Shown piece after piece: positions 28,806-37,076 of a stretch of 64,000 bases of DNA. The stretch is from NCBI RefSeq assembly GCF_001695855.1, contig NZ_MBSS01000066.1, forward strand, positions 1-64,000. Direction: 5' to 3'. This stretch comes from Ensifer sp. LC163. GTDB lineage: Bacteria; Pseudomonadota; Alphaproteobacteria; Rhizobiales; Rhizobiaceae. The stretch's first letter is position 1. Each line of letters starts with the position of its first letter. The position numbers were made by a program, and so were the translations under genes. A model generated the notes under the pieces. The model was given only the letters and a program-made list of their open reading frames with translations, searched no databases and was not told the DNA's origin.

Positions 28806-29804
28806 CTATTCACGTGTCAGAAAATGGAGGTTGCCGCCCAGATCGGAAACGACGAGCCGTCGCTCGTCCCAGACAAGGACGGAGACCGGTCGGGTCAGGG
28901 CGTCGAGAATGATCTTTCGGCTTCCCGTCCGTGTGTCGAGCCTGACCAATCGACCGCTGCCCTTCCGGAAGCCTTCCCCTTGATCGTAGACACCGTGTTC
29001 GAGAACGAGCATCTCCCCATCGCTGTCGAAGGCGACAGCCACGGGCGCATTCAACCCTTCGACGTCGAGCCGCGGCCTTGACGCGCCGCCGGCCTCGGGG
29101 ATCGAGACGATCTTTCCGGCACCGGCAAGAAAGGGAAAGCCGCCAAACAGCGCGACATAGAGGCGCCCGTCACGCAGCGCGATTCCGGTCGGCACCGCAT
29201 CGACCTCATAGCTGTTCCCTTTCGCGAACTCCGTCGGTGAAAGATCCTGCAGCGCCGTCGCCGCCTCGTCCATGCGGCGGAACGTCATGATCGTGTTCTT
29301 CTTGCCGTCCGGTTGCACCCGCTCGACACTGTTTCGCGCGGCATCGATCACGTAGTAGGTACCGCCCGCCACGATGAAGTCGAACGGGTTCCAGAAATCG
29401 CTGCTGATGACGCGGACCGCGCCAGCACCATCAATCGCAATGAGGGCGTGGTCATAGGGGCCTGCGTCGGAGTTGGCAGGCGTCCACCCCTGGGCGACGA
29501 CGAGGACGTCGCCGGCGCGCACGACACGGTAGGGACCGGTCGGGTCGCCGATCACGTCGAGGCCATGCGAAAAGACCGGACCGAATGCGACGAGCTTGCC
29601 CTCGGCGCCGCGGCGGTAAAGCCGGCCGCTGGCGAGATCGGTGACGAGCAGGGCCTCGCCGTCGCGTGACATGCCGGCGAACGCGGCGCCCGGCACGCGG
29701 GCGGTTTCTAGCCGGTAGCCGGGCGCCACTGCCGGCTCGGCGCCGGCGCCGGCTGCCAGGAGCAGAAGACCAGCAGCGAATATCAAGTCGCGGAGCGGGC
29801 GCAT
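28806..29804 (-). CDS. Secreted beta-propeller protein, ScyD/ScyE-like
   Basis: 332 residues with signal peptide MRPLRDLIFAAGLLLLAAGA and a mature part of repeated blades (VTDLASGRLYRR, VIDAARNSVERVQPDGKK, LNAPVAVAFDSDGEMLVLEH, RPVSVLVWDERRLVVSDLGG), as in NHL/SMP-30/ScyD propellers. Probably periplasmic; no metal or quinone ligands can be assigned. Its start overlaps the SUMF1-fold gene by 22 bp, so the two are coupled, and both sit at the 3' end of a sugar ABC operon. It may bind or process the imported carbohydrate; this is inference. Confidence 0.75.
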   Translation of the reverse strand: MRPLRDLIFAAGLLLLAAGAGAEPAVAPGYRLETARVPGAAFAGMSRDGEALLVTDLASGRLYRRGAEGKLVAFGPVFSHGLDVIGDPTGPYRVVRAGDVLVVAQGWTPANSDAGPYDHALIAIDGAGAVRVISSDFWNPFDFIVAGGTYYVIDAARNSVERVQPDGKKNTIMTFRRMDEAATALQDLSPTEFAKGNSYEVDAVPTGIALRDGRLYVALFGGFPFLAGAGKIVSIPEAGGASRPRLDVEGLNAPVAVAFDSDGEMLVLEHGVYDQGEGFRKGSGRLVRLDTRTGSRKIILDALTRPVSVLVWDERRLVVSDLGGNLHFLTRE

Positions 29805-30553
29805 CGGAAGCCACCATTGGCCGAGAAACGGAATTCCGGATTATAGGCGAGGCGATAGGTCGTCGTAAGGTGGCGTGCATCGCTGTTCCAGGAGCCACCG
29901 CGAAGCACCCGGTATAGTCCCGCACCTTTCGCGGCGGGCCAACCTTCGTAGGGCGCGTAAATATCGCTGGTCCACTCCCAGACATTGCCGACGAGATTGA
30001 GGACACCCTCTCGGCTTGCGCCATCAGCGAAGGACTCCGCTGGCGCGGTCATCGGATAACCGTCGCGCGCGTCGCCGGAGCAGCAGATATCTGCGCCGGA
30101 ATTTGCCCGCACCAAGTCCCTAGGGGCCGAGCCCCACGGAAATGCGCTGCCCGTCGTTCCGCGTGCCGCTCTCTCGTATTGTTGCTCCGACGGCAGCGCC
30201 AACCCGTAGTGACGGCAAAAAGCATCGGCGTCTCCCCAGTTCACCCCGACGACCGGCCGGTTGTCCAATCCCAGAACCGGGTGATTTGCGTAGAAGGCCG
30301 GGCGGTGACCGGTCTCACCGACGAAGCGTCCGTATTGCCGGTTCGTGATCTCGGTACGGTTGATCGCAAACGCCCGACCCTCCAGCACGCGGCGCGGGCG
30401 TTCGTTTTCGGGGCCGTCGTCGCGACCGAAGACGAACGCGCCGGCAGGAATTTCGATCAGCGGATTGCCGTCGATGGGGCCGCCGGCATCGGCCGCGGCC
30501 GCGCGGAATGTCACGGTGATCACGATCACCATCCAGATGTCAGAAGTCGACAC
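29783..30553 (-). CDS. SUMF1/FGE-fold protein lacking the catalytic cysteines
   Basis: 256 residues. A hydrophobic N-terminus (IWMVIVITVTF ending in AAAADA) suggests export. The rest is a formylglycine-generating-enzyme fold: IPAGAFVFGRDDGPENERPR, VEITNRQY-like TEITNRQYGRF, LPSEQQYERAARG, NLVGNVWEWTSDIY, LRGGSWNSDARHL and GGFRCARS. True FGEs have two Cys in the GGS(F/Y)LC...YC motif; here it reads GGSWNSDARHLTTTYRLAYN with none, so sulfatase activation is unlikely. GTG start at 30553 overlaps the ATPase stop, with GGAGAG about 10 nt upstream; an ATG at 30532 is possible. Confidence 0.8.
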   Translation of the reverse strand: MSTSDIWMVIVITVTFRAAAADAGGPIDGNPLIEIPAGAFVFGRDDGPENERPRRVLEGRAFAINRTEITNRQYGRFVGETGHRPAFYANHPVLGLDNRPVVGVNWGDADAFCRHYGLALPSEQQYERAARGTTGSAFPWGSAPRDLVRANSGADICCSGDARDGYPMTAPAESFADGASREGVLNLVGNVWEWTSDIYAPYEGWPAAKGAGLYRVLRGGSWNSDARHLTTTYRLAYNPEFRFSANGGFRCARSAT

Positions 30554-31601
30554 GGTATTGAGTCTCTCCGTCGAACAGAAACACGCGGTCTGTCGCGACC
30601 TTCGCGCCGATCCGCTGATCGATCTGGCCTGCGAAGTTCTTGTCGGCGCGCAAGGTCATCAGCTGGCCGCCCAATTGCAGGCTGACAAGCGTGTTCTCGC
30701 CGGTGAGCTCCACCGAATAGATCGGCGCGACCAGATTGATGTCGGCATCCTCGGCTCCGGCCGCATGGACATCCTCTGGGCGGACACCGAGGACGGCGCG
30801 CGAGATGTCTGCCCGGCCGAGACCCGCCACCCTGAGGCCGGCCCTAACGAACACACCGTTTTTCACTTCCCCCGGAATCAGATTCATTGGCGGCGAGCCG
30901 ATAAACCCGGCAACGAAGAGGGTGCGCGGATCGTTGTAGATTTCCTTCGGCGTTCCGAGCTGCTCGATCACGCCTTTGTTCATCACGGCCACGCGGTGAG
31001 CGAGTGTCATCGCCTCTATCTGGTCGTGGGTGACATAGATCGTCGTAACCTGCAGCTCATGCTGTAGGTGTTTCAGCTCCGCACGCATTTGGGTGCGAAG
31101 CTTGGCATCGAGATTGGAAAGCGGCTCGTCCATCAGAAAGACACGTGGCGTGCGGACGATGGCGCGGGCGAGTGCGACGCGCTGGCGCTGGCCACCGGAG
31201 AGCTCCTTCGGCAGACGCGACAACATCGAGTCGAGTTCCACGCGCCGCGCGACCTCGGCTATTCGACGCTTGTATTCGGCCGGGGGCACTTTGCGGATCT
31301 TCAGCGGGTAGCCGATATTGTCCTCGACAGTGAGGTGCGGATACAAGGCATAGGACTGGAAGACCATCGCGACGTCGCGGTACTTGGGCAGGACACCGTT
31401 GATGCGGTCGGTCTCGATGTAGATATCGCCGGACGTGGCCTCCTCGAGACCCGCGACCATGCGCATTGTCGTCGTCTTGCCGCAACCGGAGGGTCCGAGC
31501 AGAACGAGAAACTCCTTGTCTTTGATCTCGAGGTTGAAATTGCTCACGGCGACGAACTCGCCGAACTTCTTAGAGACGTTGATGAACGTGACGGACGCCA
31601 T
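30540..31601 (-). CDS. CUT1 sugar ABC transporter ATPase (UgpC/MalK-like)
   Basis: 353 residues: ATPase domain with Walker A LGPSGCGKTTTMRM, signature LSGGQRQRVALARA, Walker B RVFLMDEPLSNLDAK and switch YVTHDQIEAMT. A C-terminal regulatory OB-fold (TOBE/MalK-like) follows from about 240 (VLGVRPEDVH). The ATG at 31601 directly follows the permease stop by 5 bp; the longer frame to 31901 is shadow. It energises the two permeases encoded just upstream. Confidence 0.93.
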   Translation of the reverse strand: MASVTFINVSKKFGEFVAVSNFNLEIKDKEFLVLLGPSGCGKTTTMRMVAGLEEATSGDIYIETDRINGVLPKYRDVAMVFQSYALYPHLTVEDNIGYPLKIRKVPPAEYKRRIAEVARRVELDSMLSRLPKELSGGQRQRVALARAIVRTPRVFLMDEPLSNLDAKLRTQMRAELKHLQHELQVTTIYVTHDQIEAMTLAHRVAVMNKGVIEQLGTPKEIYNDPRTLFVAGFIGSPPMNLIPGEVKNGVFVRAGLRVAGLGRADISRAVLGVRPEDVHAAGAEDADINLVAPIYSVELTGENTLVSLQLGGQLMTLRADKNFAGQIDQRIGAKVATDRVFLFDGETQYRVDF

Positions 31602-31606
31602 AGGTC

Positions 31607-32476
31607 TCAACCTTTGACGGCGCCCAGGGACAGTCCCCGGACGAGATGCTTCTGGACGATGAAGGCGAAGATGACGATCGGCACACAGGCCATGAAGCCC
31701 GCCGCGCTGATTTCGCCCCAATAGGTGCTGTATTGCGTCACCCGCCCGGCAATGCCGATCGGCAGGGTCTGCGACTGCTCGGTGAGCGTGATGATGAGGG
31801 AAAGCAGGAACTCGTTCCACGAGATGATCAGGCAGAAGATGGCGGTGGCCGCAAGCCCCGGCCTGGCGAGAGGCAACGCCACGTGCAGGAACGCGCCCCA
31901 CCGGGTGTCACCGTCGACGATCGCGGCCTCCTCCAGCTCGACCGGCAGGTCCTGGAAGTAGCTCTTCATCATCCAGGTCGCAAACGGCAGATTGAAGGCG
32001 GTGTAGGCGACAATGAGCGCCGACTTCGTGTTGAGCATGTCGAAGTAGTTGAAGAACAGGTAGAGCGGAATGATGCTGACGATAGGAGGCATCATGCGCG
32101 TCGAGAGTATCCAGAACGAGATCTGCTTTCGCCACTGCCATGGATAACTGAACCGCGCCAAGGCATAGCCGGCCATGGTGCCGAAGACCACGGAAACAAT
32201 GGTCGTTCCAACGGCCACGAGAAAGCTGTTCAGTGCGTAGCGCAAGAACGGGCGCTGGATGAACGCCTCGTCATAGTGCTTCAGCGTCGGGTTCCGGGGC
32301 AGCCACTCCGGCGGCACGGCGAAGATGTCGATATCAAATTTGAACGAGTTCGCCGCGATCCAATAGACGGGAAAAAGCGTGATGACCAGCGCGGCAAGGA
32401 TCGTCAGATAGGCCGCCAGACGGATGAACACCTCCCTGGCGCGGCTGTGTGCTTGTATGGTTGTCGCTATCGTCAT
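31607..32476 (-). CDS. CUT1 sugar ABC transporter permease (MalG-like)
   Basis: 289 residues with six membrane segments and the EAA loop LEEAAIVDGDTRWGAFLHVA-LPLARPG that contacts the ATPase. MalG-type end (KHLVRGLSLGAVKG). Starts at 32476, 2 bp behind the first permease. Together they form the inner-membrane channel. Confidence 0.93.
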   Translation of the reverse strand: MTIATTIQAHSRAREVFIRLAAYLTILAALVITLFPVYWIAANSFKFDIDIFAVPPEWLPRNPTLKHYDEAFIQRPFLRYALNSFLVAVGTTIVSVVFGTMAGYALARFSYPWQWRKQISFWILSTRMMPPIVSIIPLYLFFNYFDMLNTKSALIVAYTAFNLPFATWMMKSYFQDLPVELEEAAIVDGDTRWGAFLHVALPLARPGLAATAIFCLIISWNEFLLSLIITLTEQSQTLPIGIAGRVTQYSTYWGEISAAGFMACVPIVIFAFIVQKHLVRGLSLGAVKG

Positions 32477-32478
32477 GG

Positions 32479-33402
32479 TTATTCCGCCAGCCGCATGCGC
32501 TTCATGAACCAGGTGCTGAGAACGATCGTCACGAACAGCACGAACAGCGATATCGCCGCCGCGTAGCCGGGATCGGCGAAACGGTAGGCAACCTGATAGA
32601 TATAGAGGCTCAAGACCTTGGTCCGGTCGGCCGGGCCTCCTCCCGTCAGAATGAAGACCAGATCGAACAGACGCAGCGCATCCATGACGCGCAGGAGCAA
32701 GGCAATGGCGATGACCGGTTTGAGGAAGGGCAGCGTCAGATCCCAGAACTGCCGCCAGGACGAGGCGCCGTCGAGTGCGGCGGCCTCGTAAGGCTCGACC
32801 GGCAGGCTGGCTAGCCCCGCCAACATCAGGAGGAATATGAACGGTGTCCATTGCCAGACATCGGCGACGATGATCGAGAACATCGCGAGGTTCACGTCAC
32901 CCGCCCAGGCCTGCAATGGAAGGCCAAGGCGATACATGATTTCGTTGAGGACGCCGAACTGAGGCTCATAGATGAGCTTCCATGTGATCGCGACGGCGAC
33001 CGGCGGCAGCATCATGGGAACCATCAGGACAGTTTTCAGAAAGGTCAGCCGGCGGATGAATTTATCGAGCAGCAGAGCCAGGCCGAGACCGAGGAGGAAT
33101 TCGGTCGTCACTGCCACGACTGTGAAGACGGTCGTGTTCCAGAGCGCGACGTGAAATTGGGCGTCGGAAAGAAGTCGGGCGAAATTGTCGGCGCCGACGA
33201 ACTCCCAGGGCAGATCGGGGTTCGGGCTGATTTTGTGAACCGCGGCATAGAACATGTAGAGGCTGGGAAAGATCGTCAGCCCGAGCAATATCAGGACCGT
33301 CGGCGCAAGCATGAGGAAGCGCAAATGGCGCTCTGCCCACCGCTCCAGACCACCACCTGGTCGAAGCTGCGCGGCCAATGTTTCCTTTTCGGACTTCAAC
33401 AT
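32479..33402 (-). CDS. CUT1 sugar ABC transporter permease (MalF-like)
   Basis: 307 residues, six or more membrane segments, EAA loop YEAAALDGASSWRQFWDLTL. The ATG at 33402 has GGGAGG 5 nt upstream. The frame extends to 33486 through the palindrome but without a start site, so that part is not coding. Separated from the binding-protein gene by 190 bp with two hairpins. Confidence 0.93.
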   Translation of the reverse strand: MLKSEKETLAAQLRPGGGLERWAERHLRFLMLAPTVLILLGLTIFPSLYMFYAAVHKISPNPDLPWEFVGADNFARLLSDAQFHVALWNTTVFTVVAVTTEFLLGLGLALLLDKFIRRLTFLKTVLMVPMMLPPVAVAITWKLIYEPQFGVLNEIMYRLGLPLQAWAGDVNLAMFSIIVADVWQWTPFIFLLMLAGLASLPVEPYEAAALDGASSWRQFWDLTLPFLKPVIAIALLLRVMDALRLFDLVFILTGGGPADRTKVLSLYIYQVAYRFADPGYAAAISLFVLFVTIVLSTWFMKRMRLAE

Positions 33403-33413
33403 TGGTCCCTCCC

Positions 33414-33463
33414 GCCCGATCGTCCTCAGCGCGTTCAATTGAACGCGCTGAGGACGATCGGGC
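33414..33463. repeat. Perfect 50-bp palindrome
   Basis: Bases 33414-33438 are the exact reverse complement of 33439-33463, with no spacer (core GCGTTCAATTGAACGC). In RNA it would be a 24-25-bp hairpin directly in front of the Shine-Dalgarno sequence of the first permease, 12 bp from its ATG. It likely lowers translation or read-through into the permease genes relative to the binding protein. It may also be a mobile palindromic repeat. Confidence 0.85.
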
Positions 33464-33486
33464 ACCTTGAATCTAGGGCATCTCAT

Positions 33487-33515
33487 CCGCTTTCAATCAT
33501 TCCACTTGAAAGCGG
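33487..33515 (-). terminator. Second intercistronic hairpin behind the binding-protein gene
   Basis: CCGCTTTCAA (33487-33496) pairs with TTGAAAGCGG (33506-33515) around a 9-nt loop. With the neighbouring 50-bp palindrome it gives two hairpins in the 190-bp gap between the binding protein and the permeases. Confidence 0.6.
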
Positions 33516-33592
33516 TATGCTCACCGCAGACGATTGCCGGCGCCGTGACACGAGAGCGGGGTCGGAAGACCCCGCTCCGCATGAGCCGCTGC

Positions 33593-34852
33593 CTATTTAA
33601 GCCCGGTGATCTGTTCGACTGCCGCCTGGGCGTTTTTAAGGGCCTCTTCCGGTGTGATCGTACCCGCGACGGCCTTGGAAAGCTCGATGCCGAAGGCATT
33701 CTCGATCTCCGGCCACTTCGGATGACGTGGACGAGGCGTCGAGGCCTGGATCGCCTCCATCAAGACCGGATAATGCCGGAACTGTTCCTGCGAGGTCAGT
33801 TCCGGATCGGTGAAGACCGAGGCTCGGACAGGCGGATTGCCGCGCGTGGCGGAAATCTTGATCTGCTCAGGCGAGGTCGCCCACACCATGAAGTCGAAGG
33901 CTTCCTGCTTGTTCTTGGAGGCCGCCATTATGCCCATGGTCCAGTGGCCAATTTCCGAGCTGCCCGGTTTCGTTCCAGCGGGAATGGGGCTGTAAGAGAT
34001 CTTGCCGACCATCTTCGACTGGCTAGGATCTTCAAAGGTCGCAACCCAATTCGGCCAGTTGATCGATGAGGCGGCCGCACCGGCGGCAAGCGCCGTGCCG
34101 ACCTCGTTGGCATTGTAGCTCTCGACTCCCTTCGGCGAGACGTCGCGCAGCGCCATGAATGTCTTCATGGCCGTGGCCCCTTCGGACGTGTCGATCGTTA
34201 CCTTGGTTCGGTCGGCATTGAACAGATCGGCGCCATAGGACCAGAAGATCGGCATGAAATCGGCAACCACGGGATTGCCCTGGCCGCCGCGGAAGACGTA
34301 GCCGAAGTAACGGCCACCTCCGCCTTCGGTCAGCTTGCGGCTTGCGTTCAGCACGTCATCCCAGGTCTTCGGGGCCTCGACCCCGGCTTCCTTGTACTTG
34401 GCGGCGTCGTAGAAGAACATCTGCGCGTTCCCGACATAGGGCAGGCACACATAGGGTCCTGTATTGTAGGGGTTGCGGCATACCGCTAGCGACTTCGAAA
34501 GAAAATCGCTGTCCGGTCCCTCCATTCCGGCGTTCTTGAAGAAAACCGTCAGATCCTCGAGATGTCCGTTCTCGGCAAAAAACGGAATCCACGGGTCGTC
34601 CATCAGGATGATATCGAAGACGCCAGACTTGGTAGCGCCAGCATTGGCGCCCTGTTCGAAAACATTGGCATAAGGCGCCTGGACGGCCTCCACCTTTGCG
34701 CCCTTCATCTTCGAGTAGTCGGCGGCGGCGGCTCTAAGGCCGTCGCCCTCGCTGCCCGACGGCACGAGGATCGTGATGTCGCCCCACGCGGCTCCAGCGA
34801 TTGCAATTGCAGACGCTGCAGCAGCCAAGGTGAGAAACAGTTTGCGAACCAT
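33593..34852 (-). CDS. CUT1 sugar ABC transporter binding protein (family 1)
   Basis: 419 residues with signal peptide MVRKLFLTLAAAASAIAIAG and a mature MalE-like fold (FDIILMDDPWIPFFAENGHL, VCLPYVGNAQMFFYDAAKYK, FMVWATSPEQIKI). It is the first gene of the importer operon that reads to 28806. The ligand cannot be deduced; sugar or polyol uptake is expected of the family. There is no regulator or catabolic enzyme in the operon. Confidence 0.93.
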   Translation of the reverse strand: MVRKLFLTLAAAASAIAIAGAAWGDITILVPSGSEGDGLRAAAADYSKMKGAKVEAVQAPYANVFEQGANAGATKSGVFDIILMDDPWIPFFAENGHLEDLTVFFKNAGMEGPDSDFLSKSLAVCRNPYNTGPYVCLPYVGNAQMFFYDAAKYKEAGVEAPKTWDDVLNASRKLTEGGGGRYFGYVFRGGQGNPVVADFMPIFWSYGADLFNADRTKVTIDTSEGATAMKTFMALRDVSPKGVESYNANEVGTALAAGAAASSINWPNWVATFEDPSQSKMVGKISYSPIPAGTKPGSSEIGHWTMGIMAASKNKQEAFDFMVWATSPEQIKISATRGNPPVRASVFTDPELTSQEQFRHYPVLMEAIQASTPRPRHPKWPEIENAFGIELSKAVAGTITPEEALKNAQAAVEQITGLK

Positions 34853-35244
34853 TGTACACCTCCCATTCCCAGTTGTTATCGAAAGGCCACTTTCGCGTAG
34901 GGGGGCCTCACCCTATCCGGCATGGCGGAGATGCGATCTCAACGTCCATGCGAACCGACATGCGACAAGTTGAAACGTTGTCCGGCATTTCCTCGTGCCG
35001 ACGCTGCTCCCAAAGCCGATTTTACCACATCAGGAGCATTAATTAGAGAGGTTGCATTAGCGTTCGCTACGATTGCATCCTGCGTGATCAAGGAGGTTCG
35101 GAATTGGCAGGACAACATCGCAATTCTCAATTCCCGAACACCGTCTTACGTTCGCCCAGGTCGGAATGTGATCTCAATCGATAGGAATGCAGGGACTGTA
35201 CCGGCCGAGATCCGGATCATCCCCGGTGCGATTGGAGATAGGAA
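34853..35244. other. Gene-free divergent promoter region
   Basis: 392 bp between the binding-protein gene (-) and a small GNAT gene (+). No credible gene on either strand. The AT-rich part near 35020-35060 (GTGGTAAAAT on the minus strand) could be the promoter of the ABC operon. No clear operator palindrome was seen. Confidence 0.4.
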
Positions 35245-35523
35245 ATGCACGATCAACTTCGGGAAAATGTCGCGGCATCACGCTTCGAGCTTGCCATCGG
35301 CGGCGAGATGGCTGTTGCCTATTATCGCAAGGAGGACGGCAGGATCGTCCTGACCCATACGGAGGTTCCGCCGGCGCTTTCCGGACAGGGCTTCGGCACA
35401 CGGCTGGCCCGTGAGGTCTTCGAGACGCTCCGCCAAAGGCAAGCTCGCATTATCGCCAAATGCCCGTTCATGGCCGCCTTCGCGGTAAAGCATCCGGAAT
35501 ATAGCACGATGCTCGACGGTTAG
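35245..35523 (+). CDS. Small GNAT-like N-acetyltransferase (COG2388 type)
   Basis: 92 residues, the compact single-domain acetyltransferase fold with LTHTEVPPALSGQGFGTRLA, whose GQGFG is the acetyl-CoA loop, and KCPFMAAFAVKHPEYS, a conserved C-terminal motif with Cys and Tyr. Length is usual for this group (90-100 residues). Substrate unknown. It stands alone in front of the thioesterase gene. Confidence 0.82.
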   Translation: MHDQLRENVAASRFELAIGGEMAVAYYRKEDGRIVLTHTEVPPALSGQGFGTRLAREVFETLRQRQARIIAKCPFMAAFAVKHPEYSTMLDG

Positions 35524-35686
35524 ATGTCGACCATGCTGGCCCGCCGCGTGCGATTGGCCAGCTTCGGTCCTACGGTTGCCGAGCGAGCCGGACGCCTCAC
35601 TGACCGCTGGACCATGGCTTGGAATGCTGGCATCGTCGCCCGTGCATCGGTCCAGAAGGGCTGCGATTATCTTAGAGGGAGTTGCC

Positions 35687-36181
35687 GTGGAAGCCGGGCA
35701 TGACACCAGCGAGCTTGAAATGGTCGTCTTGATGACGCCCGACATGGCCAACTTCAGCGGCAAGGTCCACGGCGGCGCCCTGCTCAATCTTCTCGACCGC
35801 GTCGCGTTTTCCTGCGCCTCGCGCTATTCGCAGGAGTATGCGGTGACCCTGTCGGTGGACCAGGTCGTCTTTCGCCAGCCAATCCACGTCGGGGAACTGG
35901 TGACCTTTCGCGCCTCGATCAATCATGCCGGGCGAACCTCGATGGAAGTCGGGATCCGCGTCGAAGCAGAAAACATCCGGACCGGCGAGCGCAGACACAC
36001 GAACTCCTGCTATTTCACCATGGTTGCCGTCGATGCCGAGGGGCGTCCGACCAATGTTCCGCCTTATAATCCCGCAACCAGCATCCGAAGACGACGCCAG
36101 CGTGCGGCGGAGGTCAGGAGAAATTTGCGGCGTGAGTTCGAGGCCCGCTTTCAAGCCGCCGGTTCGCCCACCGAATGCTGA
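35687..36181 (+). CDS. Acyl-CoA thioesterase, hotdog fold (YciA/BACH-like)
   Basis: 164 residues of a hotdog thioesterase: MTPDMANFSGKVHGGALLNL, with the catalytic Asp/Asn region, then DRVAFSCASRYS and VDQVVFRQPIHVGELVTF. Hydrolyses acyl-CoA esters. The start is GTG at 35687 since GAGGGAG lies 5-6 nt upstream; the frame extends to 35576 with sequence unlike the family. The basic C-terminal tail (SIRRRRQRAAEVRRNLRREF) is longer than usual. Confidence 0.83.
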   Translation: MEAGHDTSELEMVVLMTPDMANFSGKVHGGALLNLLDRVAFSCASRYSQEYAVTLSVDQVVFRQPIHVGELVTFRASINHAGRTSMEVGIRVEAENIRTGERRHTNSCYFTMVAVDAEGRPTNVPPYNPATSIRRRRQRAAEVRRNLRREFEARFQAAGSPTEC

Positions 36182-36607
36182 CCGCCCATTCCGTGTCCTG
36201 ACTTATCGGTTTCGCCCTGCGTCGGAGCCAAGGTCACTTTTTGCAACAATGCCCTGTAAAGGCCACTCCTGAGTTTGGGCCGGCAGCTTGATGGTGTATG
36301 TTTCGCCGGCCGAAGTTGAATGCCAGGCGGAGTGGCACGCCTCATAGCCTGCGCATGGGCAGGCGGCTGGCCCCTCAAACCTGCTGAAGCCCTTAGTGTA
36401 TGTTCGGCGTCTTCGGCGGTGTGGTTCCCGCGTATATTTGCCGAGAGCACGCCACCGCATTCTGAAGACCACAGTGACGCGTTCAAAGTCATCGCGCCGA
36501 GTTCTGCATCTGGCGCCGTTTTCGTGAACAAGCGAAGCCACCTAGCAACGCCTGCCGCCGCGGGAAACCAACACCGTCGTTGCGGGCTCCAGATATAGGA
36601 GATTCAA
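36182..36607. other. Gene-free region, no recognised content
   Basis: 426 bp. Minus-strand frames (36151-36541) show no start signal, no family resemblance and Arg/Pro-rich composition. GTGTATGTT occurs twice, at about 36293 and 36398. GGAGATTCAA at 36599 is the ribosome-binding site of the next small gene. May be decayed sequence. Confidence 0.4.
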
Positions 36608-36811
36608 ATGTCCACATCGCAGACGGGACTTCAGTTTACAGAGGGTGTCGCCAACGGCGAGGTCCGCTACGATCTGGAGGATTTCATCCGGGCGTCCGGC
36701 ATTCCGCCGCGCGAGGCCTACGAGATGTTCACGAAATACGGGCCCTACAAGTCGGACCTTGACCCTTTGATCAAGGCCCGGGCCGAACAGCATATGGATT
36801 TGATGAAGTAA
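36608..36811 (+). CDS. Small hypothetical protein
   Basis: 67 residues, acidic N-terminal half and a helical C-terminus (YDLEDFIRASGIPPREAYEM, then DPLIKARAEQHMDLMK). GGAG 7 nt before the ATG supports translation. No membrane segment, signal or known domain seen. Flanked by a gene-free region and the sulfite-oxidase remnant. Function unknown. Confidence 0.6.
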   Translation: MSTSQTGLQFTEGVANGEVRYDLEDFIRASGIPPREAYEMFTKYGPYKSDLDPLIKARAEQHMDLMK

Positions 36812-36891
36812 AGCCTGCTACCTCGCCCCCGGTTGCGGCGGATAGCGGAGCGCAACGGGCGCCTCGCTAAACCGAGAACAACGCCCGGTCG

Positions 36892-37050
36892 TCAGTCAGC
36901 GGAATAACGCTCCTCAAGCCAGGGGTCGCCACGCATGTGGTAACCATTGCGCTCCCAGAAGCCGGCCTCGTCGCCGGCTCGAAAATCAATGCGCGTCCGC
37001 TATTTCGCGCCCTTCCAGAGATAGCGATGCGGCACGACGAGCCGCACCGC
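36892..37050 (-). pseudogene. Remnant of a sulfite oxidase-like molybdopterin oxidoreductase
   Basis: Minus strand, one frame: RLVVPHRYLWKGAK, then a TAG stop at 37000-37002, then [20 protein letters not shown] followed by [15 protein letters not shown] and a TGA at 36892-36894. This is the C-terminus of the COG2041 sulfite-oxidase-like family, where VPHRYxWKxAKW and GYHxRGDPWxEER are hallmarks. The amber codon stands where the family has Trp after KxAK, so TGG to TAG is the likely change. Everything upstream is missing: the remnant abuts a rhizobial repeat fragment and pcaR. Confidence 0.8.
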
Positions 37051-37076
37051 TGAACACTTTTGCGCGACACGCTTCA
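37051..37076 (-). repeat. Rhizobial intergenic repeat, truncated copy
   Basis: On the minus strand TGAAGCGTGTCGCGCAAAAG followed by TGTTCA matches the first 26 bases of the copies at 19345 and 40942. It supplies the TGA stop of pcaR and ends where the sulfite-oxidase remnant begins, so the recombination that truncated that gene probably passed through the repeat. Confidence 0.75.

Noticed and set aside
36151-36541. Minus-strand frames of 112-126 codons behind the thioesterase
   Set aside because: Low-complexity Arg/Ser/Pro-rich translation, no start signal, no family likeness.
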